NCBI RefSeq assembly: GCF_001921205.1
Contig: NZ_MSIE01000005.1
Location: forward strand, 1 to 64,000
DNA length: 64,000 nt
Direction: 5' to 3'
DNA from: Actinophytocola xanthii
GTDB taxonomy: Bacteria > Actinomycetota > Actinomycetes > Mycobacteriales > Pseudonocardiaceae
Both the position numbers and the translations under genes were made by a program. Under the pieces are notes generated by a model that saw only the letters and a program-made list of their open reading frames with translations, ran no database searches and was not told where the DNA came from. This document shows, one piece after another, positions 44,475-52,908 of the stretch; position 1 is the first letter of the stretch, and each line of letters opens with the position of its first letter.

Positions 44475-46381
44475 GACAGTCCTCCAGCCGCCTGGTCCCC
44501 CAGTGCCTTGCGGTACTGCTCCAACGCCACCAGGTCGCCGAACAGCGTGCGGTAGTCGTCGGCGTCCTCGACCGGGGAGAGCCGCTGCAGCCGCGACTTG
44601 AGCTCGGCGATCTGGTTGGCCACCACGGTCTCCTGCAGCGCCGCGATCAGGCTGCCGACGTAGCGCGCGTCGGGCTCCGCCTTGTGGTGCATGGCCTCCA
44701 CGGCCAGCTCGGTGACCAGCGACCGCACGGTCTGGTGCGGGCAGGCCTGAGTGGCCGCGTCGACCAGCGCCGGCCCGGAAAGGCCCGAGGACGTGCCGCC
44801 CACCGCGAGCAGGGCCTCGTGCAGCTCTCGGTACGCGGGGTGGGTGAAGGCCTCCTTGGGCACGGAGCTGTCGTAGTAGGGCCCGGCCAGCTCGGGGGCC
44901 TGCAGTGCGGCCTTGAGCGCCTCGCGCTGCACCCAGAGCCGGGGGTCGTTGCGGGGTGGGCGCGGCGGCCCGTCGACGTCCACGGCGAGCGCGCCCTGAC
45001 CGGGGACGGCGGGCTGGGGACGGCCGCGGCGCTTGGGCTGGACGGGGGCGACACCGGCGCTCTCCCGGACCCGGCGCACCACCATCGCCTCGTCCTGCCA
45101 ACCCGTCCAGAACGCGAGCTTGGTCGCGTAGCCGTCCCGCTTGGCCTCGTCCTTGATCTGGGCGACCAGCGGGACCAGCTCCTTCAACGCGCTGACCTGG
45201 CCGTCCACCGAGTCGAGGTCGAAGTCGCGCAGCTTGGTCCGCAGCGCGAACTCGAGCAGCGGCTGCCGGCGGGCCACCAGGTCACGCACGGCGGTCTCGT
45301 TCTTCGCCTGCCGCAGCTCGCACGGGTCCATGCCGTCGGGCGCCACGGCGATGTAGGTCTGCCCGGCGAACTGCTGGTCACCCTCGAACGCCTTCATCGC
45401 GGCCTTCTGGCCGGCCTCGTCACCGTCGAAGGTGAAGACCACCTCGCCCCGGAACGCGTCGTCGTCCATCAGCAGCCGGCGCAGCACGCTCAGGTGGTCG
45501 TCGCCGAAGGCGGTGCCGCAGGTGGCCACGGCCGTCGGCACACCGGACAGGTGCATGGCCATGACGTCGGTGTAGCCCTCCACCACGACCACCTGGTGCC
45601 GGCGGGCGATCTCCCGCTTGGCCAGATCGAGTCCGAACAGCACCTGGGACTTCTTGTAGATGGGGCTCTCGCTGGTGTTGAGGTACTTGGCCTGGATGGG
45701 GTCGTCGTCGAAGATCCGGCGCGCCCCGAAGCCGACGACGTCACCGCCCAGGTCCTTGATCGGCCACAGCAGCCGACGGTGGAACCGGTCGATCGGCCCC
45801 TGCCGGCCCTCCTTCGACAGCTGTGCCCGGTACAGCTCCTCGAGCTCGAAACCCCGGCCCAGCAGGTACTTGGTCAACCGGTCCCACCCGGCGGGCGCGA
45901 ACCCGCAGCCGAACGTCGTCCGTGCGGCCTCGTCGAAGCCCCGCTGGTCGAGGTAGTCACGGGCCTTGGCGGCCTCCGGCGAGCGGAGCTGCTCGGCATA
46001 GAACTCGGCGGCCGCGCGATGGGCCTCCACCAGCCGCAACCGCGTGCCCCGGTCGCGCTGTCGGCTGGGGGCGCCCCCCTCGTAGGTGAGCGTGATACCG
46101 GTGCGCTCGGCGAGCCGCTCGACCGCTTCGACGAAGCTGAGGTGGTCGATCTTCATCAGGAACGCGATGACGTCGCCGCCCTCGCCGCAGCCGAAGCAGT
46201 GGAACGTCCCGTGCGAGGAACGCACGTTGAACGAGGGCGTCTTCTCGTCGTGGAAGGGACACAGGCCCTTCAACGCACCCCCGCCGGCGCGCCGCAGCGA
46301 GACGTACTCCCCCACGATGTCGTCGATCCGGTTTCGTTCGCGCACCTGCGCGATGTCGCTCTCCCGGATCCGCCCCGCCAT
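44471..46381 (-). CDS. dnaG: DNA primase
   Basis: DnaG makes RNA primers for DNA replication. The 636-residue product has the N-terminal zinc domain with C41, H44, C62 and C65 (CPFHDEKTPSF, FHCFGCGEGGD), the RNA polymerase core from about 120 (LGFGARRIFDDDPIQAKYLNTSESPIY), and the TOPRIM metal-binding sites EGYTDV and FTFDGDEAGQKAA. A low-complexity linker GVAPVQPKRRGRPQPAVPG precedes the C-terminal helicase-interaction domain (about 470-636). Complete. It is divergent from the ECF41 sigma gene. Confidence 0.96.
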   Translation of the reverse strand: MAGRIRESDIAQVRERNRIDDIVGEYVSLRRAGGGALKGLCPFHDEKTPSFNVRSSHGTFHCFGCGEGGDVIAFLMKIDHLSFVEAVERLAERTGITLTYEGGAPSRQRDRGTRLRLVEAHRAAAEFYAEQLRSPEAAKARDYLDQRGFDEAARTTFGCGFAPAGWDRLTKYLLGRGFELEELYRAQLSKEGRQGPIDRFHRRLLWPIKDLGGDVVGFGARRIFDDDPIQAKYLNTSESPIYKKSQVLFGLDLAKREIARRHQVVVVEGYTDVMAMHLSGVPTAVATCGTAFGDDHLSVLRRLLMDDDAFRGEVVFTFDGDEAGQKAAMKAFEGDQQFAGQTYIAVAPDGMDPCELRQAKNETAVRDLVARRQPLLEFALRTKLRDFDLDSVDGQVSALKELVPLVAQIKDEAKRDGYATKLAFWTGWQDEAMVVRRVRESAGVAPVQPKRRGRPQPAVPGQGALAVDVDGPPRPPRNDPRLWVQREALKAALQAPELAGPYYDSSVPKEAFTHPAYRELHEALLAVGGTSSGLSGPALVDAATQACPHQTVRSLVTELAVEAMHHKAEPDARYVGSLIAALQETVVANQIAELKSRLQRLSPVEDADDYRTLFGDLVALEQYRKALGDQAAGGLS

Positions 46382-46438
46382 GGACCCGAGTCTAGGCGGG
46401 TCGCCCGCCCGCCGGCGGAGAGGTCATACGATGCCGTC

Positions 46439-47365
46439 GTGACGGTCAGCGACGAGGTTCTCGCCGAGCAGTTCACCGAGCACCGACGGCACCTCGTCGG
46501 GGTGGCGTACCGGTTGACCGGTCGGCTGTCCGATGCCGAGGACGCCGTGCAGGAGGCCTGGCTCCGACTGTCCGGGTTGGACGATGAGCGGCGCGCCGAC
46601 ATCCGCGACCTGCGCGCGTGGCTGACCACCGTCGTCGGTCACGTGTGCCTGGACCGGCTGCGTTCCGCGGCCGCCCGACGCGAGCGGTACGTGGGGCCAT
46701 GGCTGCCCGAGCCGATCGTCACCCCGTTCGGCACCCCGGTGAGTGATGATCCACTCGAGACGGTCGTGCGGTCGGACGAGGTGCGTCTGGCCGCCATGGT
46801 GGTGCTCGACCTGCTGACACCGGAGCAACGCGTCGCGTTCGTCCTGCACGACGCGTTCGACATGCCGTTCGCCGAGATCGCTCGGGTCCTCGGCTGCGCG
46901 GAGGCCACAGCCCGCCAGCACGCCTCGAGAGGACGCCGGGCCGCCACCGACGCCGCCCCACCGCCGCGTGCGACGCTCGAGGAGCAACGCGCGCTCGTCG
47001 AGCGGTTGCTGACCGCGATCGTGGCCGGCGACATCGACTCCGTGGTCCGGTTGCTGCACCCGGACGCGGTGCTCATCGGCGACAGCGACGGCAAGACCAG
47101 CACCGCCCGCCGCCCCATGCACGGCGCGGACAAGATCATCCGCTTCCTGTCCGCCCTGGTTGGCCGGTATGGCCAGCACCGGCTCGTCAACGGCGAGCTG
47201 GTGCTGGTGAACGGCGATCTGGGGATGGCGGTGCCCGAGGTCCCCGCCGAGGCCCCCTACCCCGAGATCGCGCGGCGGATCGCGGCCTTCACCGTTCACG
47301 ACGGCCGGATCACGGCGATCTACGACATCGCCAACCCGGACAAGCTCAGGCACCTGGACTTCTGA
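46439..47365 (+). CDS. ECF41-type sigma factor with C-terminal SnoaL-like domain (SigJ-like)
   Basis: The 308-residue product (GTG 46439) has sigma region 2 (LAEQFTEHRRHLVGVAYRLTGRLSDAEDAVQEAWLRL), region 4 (LTPEQRVAFVLHDAFDMPFAEIARVLGCAEATARQHASRGRR), and an extra C-terminal NTF2/SnoaL-like domain (about 185-308) ending NPDKLRHLDF. This is the ECF41 design: the C-terminal domain replaces an anti-sigma factor and tunes activity. ECF41 genes pair with carboxymuconolactone decarboxylase/oxidoreductase/epimerase genes, and the convergent neighbour is such a gene. Their 3' ends overlap by 20 bases. The usual DGGGK motif reads SDGKTSTARRP here. Confidence 0.92.
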   Translation: MTVSDEVLAEQFTEHRRHLVGVAYRLTGRLSDAEDAVQEAWLRLSGLDDERRADIRDLRAWLTTVVGHVCLDRLRSAAARRERYVGPWLPEPIVTPFGTPVSDDPLETVVRSDEVRLAAMVVLDLLTPEQRVAFVLHDAFDMPFAEIARVLGCAEATARQHASRGRRAATDAAPPPRATLEEQRALVERLLTAIVAGDIDSVVRLLHPDAVLIGDSDGKTSTARRPMHGADKIIRFLSALVGRYGQHRLVNGELVLVNGDLGMAVPEVPAEAPYPEIARRIAAFTVHDGRITAIYDIANPDKLRHLDF

Positions 47366-47942
47366 CCGGCGCGTCGGCCGGCACCGGGACCCGGCAGGCG
47401 TCGCCCGAGGTGAAGCCCTGGTCCCGGATCCCCAGCGCACTGTAGGAGCGTGCGCGCATGTTCTCCAGGCCGATCTGGTAGGTCAGCTCGAGCACACCCC
47501 GATCGCCGAACTCCGCACGGAGCTCGGCGACCTGCTCGTCGGTCACGCCCACCGGGTTGGCGGTCATCGCGTCGGCGTAGGCGATCGCGAGCCGTTCCTG
47601 GTGGGTGTAGGCGCTCGAGTCGCGGTAGTCGTCGATCTGCCGGAGCCGTTCGATGTCCAACCCTTCGTGCTTCTGCAACATGGTGCCGAAGTCCACACAC
47701 CAGGAACAGCCGATCTGCTGGGCCACCCGGTAGACCGCGATCTCCCGGATGTTGGCGGGCAGCACGGTGCTGGCCTTCTCCACGGCGAGCTCGTGGCGGC
47801 CGCTCGCCATCATCAGCTTGCGGTGGTGGGCGAGCACCGTGAGCGGCTCGGGCACCGCACCGAATCGTCGGGTCACGATCCGGTACAGGACACGCAGCAA
47901 CGGGCCGGCCTGCTTGGTGGGTACTCCGGGGACTCTCGGCAT
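47346..47942 (-). CDS. Carboxymuconolactone decarboxylase/AhpD-family protein, probable ECF41 target
   Basis: The 198-residue product has the AhpD-like helical fold around ELAVEKASTVLPANIREIAVYRVAQQIGCSWCVDFG, with the redox CxxC (CSWC). The His found four residues after the second Cys in peroxidase-active AhpD proteins is Gly here, so true peroxidase activity is doubtful. QERLAIAYADAMTANPVGVTDEQV is also typical. It has its own ribosome-binding site (GAGGAGGAG) and an ECF41-type promoter 29-55 bases upstream, and faces the ECF41 sigma gene. Probably part of a redox or detoxification response. Confidence 0.9.
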   Translation of the reverse strand: MPRVPGVPTKQAGPLLRVLYRIVTRRFGAVPEPLTVLAHHRKLMMASGRHELAVEKASTVLPANIREIAVYRVAQQIGCSWCVDFGTMLQKHEGLDIERLRQIDDYRDSSAYTHQERLAIAYADAMTANPVGVTDEQVAELRAEFGDRGVLELTYQIGLENMRARSYSALGIRDQGFTSGDACRVPVPADAPVRSPGA

Positions 47943-47970
47943 TTCTCCTCCTCGTGTCGGTCACCACGAG

Positions 47971-47997
47971 GACGGGACGGACCGCCGGAACGTGACA
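47971..47997 (-). promoter_or_regulatory. ECF41-type promoter of the carboxymuconolactone decarboxylase gene
   Basis: On the minus strand TGTCACG (47991-47997), then exactly 16 bases, then CGTC (47971-47974). I recall the ECF41 consensus as TGTCACA with CGTC about 16 bases on. Transcription would start near 47964, 22 bases before the start codon. The -35 element begins 7 bases past the P450 stop. Confidence 0.75.
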
Positions 47998-48003
47998 GTC
48001 CGA

Positions 48004-49287
48004 TCAGGTCATCGACCGCACCCGCACGCGCAGGCCTCGCCGAGGGCGCATCGCGGCGAGCCCGGTCGGCCGCACCGAGCGCGACACCAGGTCCAGCTGG
48101 ACGCGACCAAGCAGCCGCGCCAGCATCACGGTCAGCTCGGTCGTGGCCATGGTCGAACCGACACAGCGGTGCGGGCCGCCGCCGAACGGCGCGAACTCGT
48201 GCGGCCCCACCTTCCGGTACTCCGGCGAGCCGGGAAGCCACCGCTGCGGCCGGAACTCCAGCGGCCGCTCGTAGACCGCCGCGCTGCGGTGGGTGACGTA
48301 AGGGCTGTAGAGCAGCATCGAGCCCGCGCCGACCCGGACGCCGGCGAACTCGAAGTCCTGCGCCACGTACCGCACGGAGACCACCGCCGGCGGGTAGAGC
48401 CGCAGTGACTCCGAGACCACGGCTCGCAGGTACGGCAGCCTCGCCAGGTCCTCCGCACCGGGCGGGGCTCCGTCCAGCACCGAGCGCAGCTCCGCCACCG
48501 CCCGCCGCTCGACCTCGGGGTGGGTGAGCAGGGCGTGGACCGCCCACGCCATGGCCCCGCTCGTGGTCTCGTACCCGGCGGCGATGAGCGTGATCGCCTG
48601 GTCGCGAACCTCCTCGTCGGTCAGGCCTCCCCCGTCCCCGTCCCGACCGCGCACCAGCAGCGCGAGCACCTGGTCGTCGCTGTCCGCCCCCAGCGTGCGA
48701 ACTCGCGCGATCTCCTCGTGGACCCACCCGTCCACGACCTGACGCGCACGCATCGCGCGGCGCCAGAGCGGGCTGCGCAGTGCGCGGTGTGCCCCGATCA
48801 GCTGAGGTGACCGGTCCACCAGGTCGAGCAGCGCCTGCAGGTGCCGGCCGAGGAAGTCGGCGTCCCTCGCCAGCCGGTCTCCGAACAGCGCACGCATGGT
48901 GCTGCGGCGGATCGCCCCGCGGAACTCCTGGTAGGCATCGACGACCTGGCCGGGCCGCCACCGGTCGATCGTCTCGTCGGCCGTGTCCACCATGACCCGC
49001 ACGTACTGGTCGACCTGCCGGTGGTGCATGGCCGGCTGGACGAGCCGGCGCCGCCGCCGGTGGTCCGGGCCGTCGGACACGATCAGGGACGTCTCCCCGT
49101 CGACGGGCACCAGGGCGGCGAACGCCTCCCGCATGCGGAACAGCTCGTCGTTGGCGAAGACGAACCGGTTCGCCTCGGCGCCGAGCAGGTAGACGTACCT
49201 GCTCGAGCCGAACCCCAGCGACACCACCGGCCCCCGTCTCCGGTGGAGCCACCGCAGGAACTCCCCAGGGCCGTAGCCGACGACCAT
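48004..49287 (-). CDS. Cytochrome P450
   Basis: The 427-residue product has all P450 marks: the I-helix AAGYETTSGAMAW (oxygen-activating Thr), the K-helix ESLRLYPP (ExxR), and the haem loop FAPFGGGPHRCVGSTMA with the axial Cys. The N-terminus begins VVGYGPGEFLRWLHRRRGPVVSLGFG, slightly short compared with family members, so the true start might be a little upstream. It most resembles the CYP102/CYP4-like soluble group that acts on fatty acids or terpenes by feel of ESLRLYPPA and FRPQRW; substrate unknown. No ferredoxin gene is adjacent. Confidence 0.92.
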   Translation of the reverse strand: MVVGYGPGEFLRWLHRRRGPVVSLGFGSSRYVYLLGAEANRFVFANDELFRMREAFAALVPVDGETSLIVSDGPDHRRRRRLVQPAMHHRQVDQYVRVMVDTADETIDRWRPGQVVDAYQEFRGAIRRSTMRALFGDRLARDADFLGRHLQALLDLVDRSPQLIGAHRALRSPLWRRAMRARQVVDGWVHEEIARVRTLGADSDDQVLALLVRGRDGDGGGLTDEEVRDQAITLIAAGYETTSGAMAWAVHALLTHPEVERRAVAELRSVLDGAPPGAEDLARLPYLRAVVSESLRLYPPAVVSVRYVAQDFEFAGVRVGAGSMLLYSPYVTHRSAAVYERPLEFRPQRWLPGSPEYRKVGPHEFAPFGGGPHRCVGSTMATTELTVMLARLLGRVQLDLVSRSVRPTGLAAMRPRRGLRVRVRSMT

Positions 49288-49389
49288 CCTCCGCCCACTT
49301 CCGATCTCTGTTGAGTTGACAAGGTTCGTGGTCGAGAACCCGACTGAAGCAACCGTAGGCGGGGGGACCGACAGTTCTCGTCGTGCCGG

Positions 49390-50499
49390 CTACCTGGGGT
49401 CGGTGACGCGAGCCAGGAAGTAGACGACACCGGTGGCGGCATGGCGCACCAGGAGCAGGAACGGCCGGTCGACCACCAGCTGCTCGCTGCTGGTCACCAG
49501 CGAGACCATCCGCATCATCACGGCTGTCGCGGCCGCACCCTCCAGTCCCTCCTCGTCGATCGTCAGCACCGCCTCGTGCAGCACCTCGTCCACGGCCAGC
49601 GGGGCGGGGCTGATCTCGTGCAGGTCGGCGTGCCTGGTGAAGACCGTGCGCACGCCGAGCTGCCGCAGCCGGTCCGCGAGCCTGGTCTTCGTGCTCACCC
49701 GGAGCCTGGGCAACGCGAGGTCGATCTGGGTCAGGCGGGGTGCGTCGAGCAGCTCGGCCAGGGAGTCCGCGTCCAGCGCCGCCTCCGCCTCGGCGAGGTC
49801 GCCGTCCGGCAGCAGTACCACCGCCTCCACGCCGCCGACCGCGCGCAGGGTGGCCACCCGCCAGCCGTCCTGTGCCGCGTAGCCGATCCGTTCGGACAGC
49901 TCCATCGTCGGCACCTCGCGGACGCCCTCAGGAGTGTGGAACGGGCGGAGCCGCGTCGCCTCCCTGGTGAACCGCGCTCGCCACGCACACTTCAGGTAGA
50001 GCGCGTTCACCAGCGCCGACACCGTCTCGTCGGTGACGGCCCCGGGCGGGATCAGCTCGGGGATCAGGTCACGGGTGGTCTTGGCGACGTCGAGGTTGAT
50101 CATGCCCCGGGCACGGTCGGGCTCCGTGCGGAACGGCGCCTCGCGCACCTTGCCGCTCGACCACCGGCCCAGCTCCTCGACGAACGACACCAGGACAGCG
50201 ATCGACTCGTCCGCCCACAGGGTGTTGGCGACGGCGATGACCGGCTCGTCCTCCTCGCCGCGCGCCGGCTCCAGCTCCCCCGCCTGCGCCAGTAGCTTGC
50301 CGAGGGCGCCGACATCCCCCGAGGCGCTGCCCAGCAACAGCGTCGCCAGCTCCTCGCGGGTGGAGCCAGCGGCCCCCTGGGTGAGCAGACCGAGCGCGCT
50401 CGCCACCGAGAACGGTGACCAGCACACTGTCGCACCGGGATCGGGCGCGGTGACTCGGTGCAGGGCAAGGGCGAACGCGAGGTGCGCGCGATCCGTCAC
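49390..50499 (-). CDS. Serpin (serine protease inhibitor), cytoplasmic type
   Basis: The 369-residue product has the complete serpin fold signatures: AFALALHRV near the N-terminus, VCWSPFSVASALGLLTQGAAGSTREEL, VANTLWAD, NALYLKCAWRARF, and the C-terminal VDRPFLLLVRHAATGVVYFLARVTDP. The reactive-centre loop hinge is EEGLEGAAATAV at about 316-327, and family spacing puts P1-P1' at Val332-Ser333, suggesting an elastase- or subtilisin-like target. P14 is Leu where Thr/Ser is usual. No signal peptide is seen, so it would act inside the cell or need another export route. It follows dgt with a small gene between. Confidence 0.92.
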   Translation of the reverse strand: MTDRAHLAFALALHRVTAPDPGATVCWSPFSVASALGLLTQGAAGSTREELATLLLGSASGDVGALGKLLAQAGELEPARGEEDEPVIAVANTLWADESIAVLVSFVEELGRWSSGKVREAPFRTEPDRARGMINLDVAKTTRDLIPELIPPGAVTDETVSALVNALYLKCAWRARFTREATRLRPFHTPEGVREVPTMELSERIGYAAQDGWRVATLRAVGGVEAVVLLPDGDLAEAEAALDADSLAELLDAPRLTQIDLALPRLRVSTKTRLADRLRQLGVRTVFTRHADLHEISPAPLAVDEVLHEAVLTIDEEGLEGAAATAVMMRMVSLVTSSEQLVVDRPFLLLVRHAATGVVYFLARVTDPR

Positions 50500-50508
50500 A
50501 GCTCTCCT

Positions 50509-50742
50509 CTACTGGCGCGGGTCGGGTAGGACGATCGTCGTCGGCGGCGGTGGGACGGGCAGCTCCGCGGCATCGGTGAGGGGACCGGACGGCATGGGGC
50601 GCCGAGGCTCGCGCACGCCCGCGCCGCCGTCGTCGCCGCCGATGTCCGTGCCGCCGGGGTCGAAGTCACGGGTGCCCACCGGCACGCGCTCAAGCCGCGG
50701 GAAGGCGAAGCGACGGCCGGTACGGGGACGTTTCGAGGTCAT
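50509..50742 (-). CDS. Small Pro/Gly-rich protein, unknown
   Basis: The 77-residue frame (ATG 50742) encodes TSKRPRTGRRFAFPRLERVP, then an acidic/Gly region (DPGGTDIGGDDGGAGV) and a Pro-rich end (PVPPPPTTIVLPDPRQ). It starts 17 bases after the dgt stop and ends 9 bases before the serpin start, so it fits neatly as an operon gene. No known family and no hydrophobic segment. Composition suggests a disordered protein. Confidence 0.5.
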   Translation of the reverse strand: MTSKRPRTGRRFAFPRLERVPVGTRDFDPGGTDIGGDDGGAGVREPRRPMPSGPLTDAAELPVPPPPTTIVLPDPRQ

Positions 50743-50759
50743 GGTTCGAGTGTGCCACC

Positions 50760-52040
50760 TCACACCGACGAGGCGGCGGCGCCGACGTACACGCCGTGCC
50801 AGCGGACGGCCTGCGCGTCGGTCAGCGCGGCGACCTGGTCGACGACGACCCGCAGCCGGGCGCCGTCGTCCGGGGCGGCCTGCCAGGCCGGGACGAAGGC
50901 CGGCTCCAGCGCGTGGTGTCCCCGGTCGAGCAGCGCCGCCACCAGGGCCGTCAGCCACTCCCGCTGGGTCGCCTGCAGCGCCAGGCGGCCCGGGTCGCTC
51001 AGCACGTAGCGCAGCGCCACCGCCTTGAGCAACGCGACCTCGGCGGCCACCCGGGCCGGCACCATGAGCTCGGCGGAGTACCGGGTGAGCGTGCCGCCGC
51101 CGTACCTGCCGCGGGTCGCGGTCACCGCCGCCGCCGCGAACCGGCCGACCAGCTCGCTGGTCAGGCGTTTCAGCGCGACCTGGGCGCCGAGCGAGCCGTC
51201 GTACTCGGCGCCGGCGAGGTCGGCGACCACGGGCAGCCGGACCAGCTCGGCGGCGACCTCCTCGAGGCCGGAGACGGGTTCGGCACTGAAGTGCTTCGCG
51301 GCGAGCTCGGCGACCACTGTGCGCTCGTTCCGGTCGGTGAGCGCGGGAATCGAGATCCGGCCGGACCGGACACCGTCCTCCACGTCGTGCACGGAGTAGG
51401 CGACGTCGTCGGCCCAGTCCATCACCTGGGCCTCCAGGCACCGCCGGCGGTCGGGAGCGCCCTCGCGGATCCAGTCGAACACCGCGCGGTCGTCCTCGTA
51501 GACGCCGAACTTGCTGGTGCCGGCCGTGCGGGGCCACGGGTACTTGGTCGCGGCGTCGAGCGAGGCCCGGGTCAGGTTGAGGCCGTGCTCGCGCTCGCCG
51601 AGCACCTTGGGTTCGAGGCGGGTGAGGATGCGCAGCGTCTGGGCGTTGCCCTCGAAGCCCCCGCAGGACCGGGCGACGGAGTCCAGCGCCCGCTCGCCGT
51701 TGTGGCCGAACGGCGGGTGACCGATGTCGTGGGCAAGCCCCGCGGTGTCGACCACGTCGGGGTCGCAGCCGAGCTCCTCGGCGATGCCGCGGCCGATCTG
51801 GGCGACCTCGAGCGAGTGCGTCAGGCGCGTCCGCGGAACGCCGCTGACCTCGGAGCCCTCGCCGGGCCCGACGACCTGGGTCTTGCCAGCGAGGCGGCGC
51901 AGCGCCGCGGAGTGCAGCACCCGCGCGCGGTCGCGGGAGAACGGGCTGCGCCGCGGAGGCCACGAGCCGGGCAGGACCGCGCTCTTGCCCGGCTCCGGGT
52001 ACAGCCGCGCGGCGTCGTGCTCGGCGTAACCGGGGGTCAT
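50760..52040 (-). CDS. dgt: Deoxyguanosinetriphosphate triphosphohydrolase-like protein
   Basis: Dgt-type enzymes split dGTP (or dNTPs) into the nucleoside and triphosphate. The 426-residue product has the HD-domain metal site: the first His in [14 protein letters not shown], the HD pair in [16 protein letters not shown], and the following Asp in [15 protein letters not shown]. The N-terminal [22 protein letters not shown] is typical of actinobacterial Dgt. In mycobacteria dgt neighbours dnaG; here dgt and dnaG are about 4.4 kb apart with P450, serpin and the ECF41 pair inserted between them. Confidence 0.93.
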   Translation of the reverse strand: MTPGYAEHDAARLYPEPGKSAVLPGSWPPRRSPFSRDRARVLHSAALRRLAGKTQVVGPGEGSEVSGVPRTRLTHSLEVAQIGRGIAEELGCDPDVVDTAGLAHDIGHPPFGHNGERALDSVARSCGGFEGNAQTLRILTRLEPKVLGEREHGLNLTRASLDAATKYPWPRTAGTSKFGVYEDDRAVFDWIREGAPDRRRCLEAQVMDWADDVAYSVHDVEDGVRSGRISIPALTDRNERTVVAELAAKHFSAEPVSGLEEVAAELVRLPVVADLAGAEYDGSLGAQVALKRLTSELVGRFAAAAVTATRGRYGGGTLTRYSAELMVPARVAAEVALLKAVALRYVLSDPGRLALQATQREWLTALVAALLDRGHHALEPAFVPAWQAAPDDGARLRVVVDQVAALTDAQAVRWHGVYVGAAASSV

Positions 52041-52049
52041 GGGCGGAGG

Positions 52050-52715
52050 TTACTTGTCGACGGCGACATCTTCGGAGATGCCGATGCCGTCCGCGGAGGC
52101 CCTGGTTGCGCGGTAGTAGAGCAGCGCGGCTGTCTCGCGCAGGATGTAGCGGATCTGGGTCTGCCTGGTCTGGACGATCGGACCGGTGTGGGTCGGGGAG
52201 GTCCAGGCGTCGAGTCCGAGGTCGGCGGCCATGGTGCGGGCACGGAGCGAGTGCCAGGGGTCGCTGACGATCACGGCGGAGCGCCAGCCGCGTTCGGTGA
52301 TCTCCTGGGCGGCCGCGCGCAGGCTGCCGAGCGTGTCGTTGCCCTCACCGACATCGATGACCGCGTCCTCCGGAACGCCCTGATCGGTCAGCCAGATCGC
52401 ACTGGCCTGGGCCTCGGTGTACTCGTCGCCCGGCTGACGACCGCCGGTCGTGACGATGTGCTCGGCGACGCCGGCCTCGTAGAGGTTCCTGGCCTTGCTC
52501 AGCCGCGCCTCGAGCACCTTGGACGGCCGCCCGCCGTACTGGGCGGCGCCGAGGACCAGCACGACGTCCGCGCGGTCGCGGTCGTCCACCCTGGCCACCT
52601 GCCACACCCGGAAGCCGGTTCCGCCGACGACCAGGGCGCCGACGAGCAGCACACCGACCAGCAGGCGGCGCACGAACCGCAGTAACGGTCGCGGCCTCGG
52701 GGTTGCGGCAGTCAC
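52050..52715 (-). CDS. YdcF/SanA-like membrane protein
   Basis: From GTG 52715 (after GGAAGGATCGATCTC) the product has 221 residues. An N-terminal membrane segment, about 15-33 (LLVGVLLVGALVVGGTGF), is followed by a DUF218 domain: DVVLVLGAAQYGGRPSKVLEARL, EHIVTTGGRQPGDEYTEAQA, and AVIVSDPWHSLRARTMAADLG. DUF218 proteins face outward and are linked to envelope integrity or vancomycin sensitivity (SanA) or bind SAM (YdcF); the real activity is unknown. It ends 9 bases before the dgt start, so they are probably co-transcribed. Confidence 0.88.
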   Translation of the reverse strand: MTAATPRPRPLLRFVRRLLVGVLLVGALVVGGTGFRVWQVARVDDRDRADVVLVLGAAQYGGRPSKVLEARLSKARNLYEAGVAEHIVTTGGRQPGDEYTEAQASAIWLTDQGVPEDAVIDVGEGNDTLGSLRAAAQEITERGWRSAVIVSDPWHSLRARTMAADLGLDAWTSPTHTGPIVQTRQTQIRYILRETAALLYYRATRASADGIGISEDVAVDK

Positions 52716-52908
52716 GAGATCGATCCTTCCAGATTCGACGACCCACGGTGGGCACCTGGGGACGGCGAACACGGCATCGTACCCACCACCCCCGACGTCG
52801 CCCCCGCCTCACCAGCCCCGAAGACGGAGTTGTCCACAACTCGTCCGGCTGTCCACAGTTGGATCTTGCTCGCCCCCACACCCCGCCCCGACCCGGTTTG
52901 CTCGAGGC

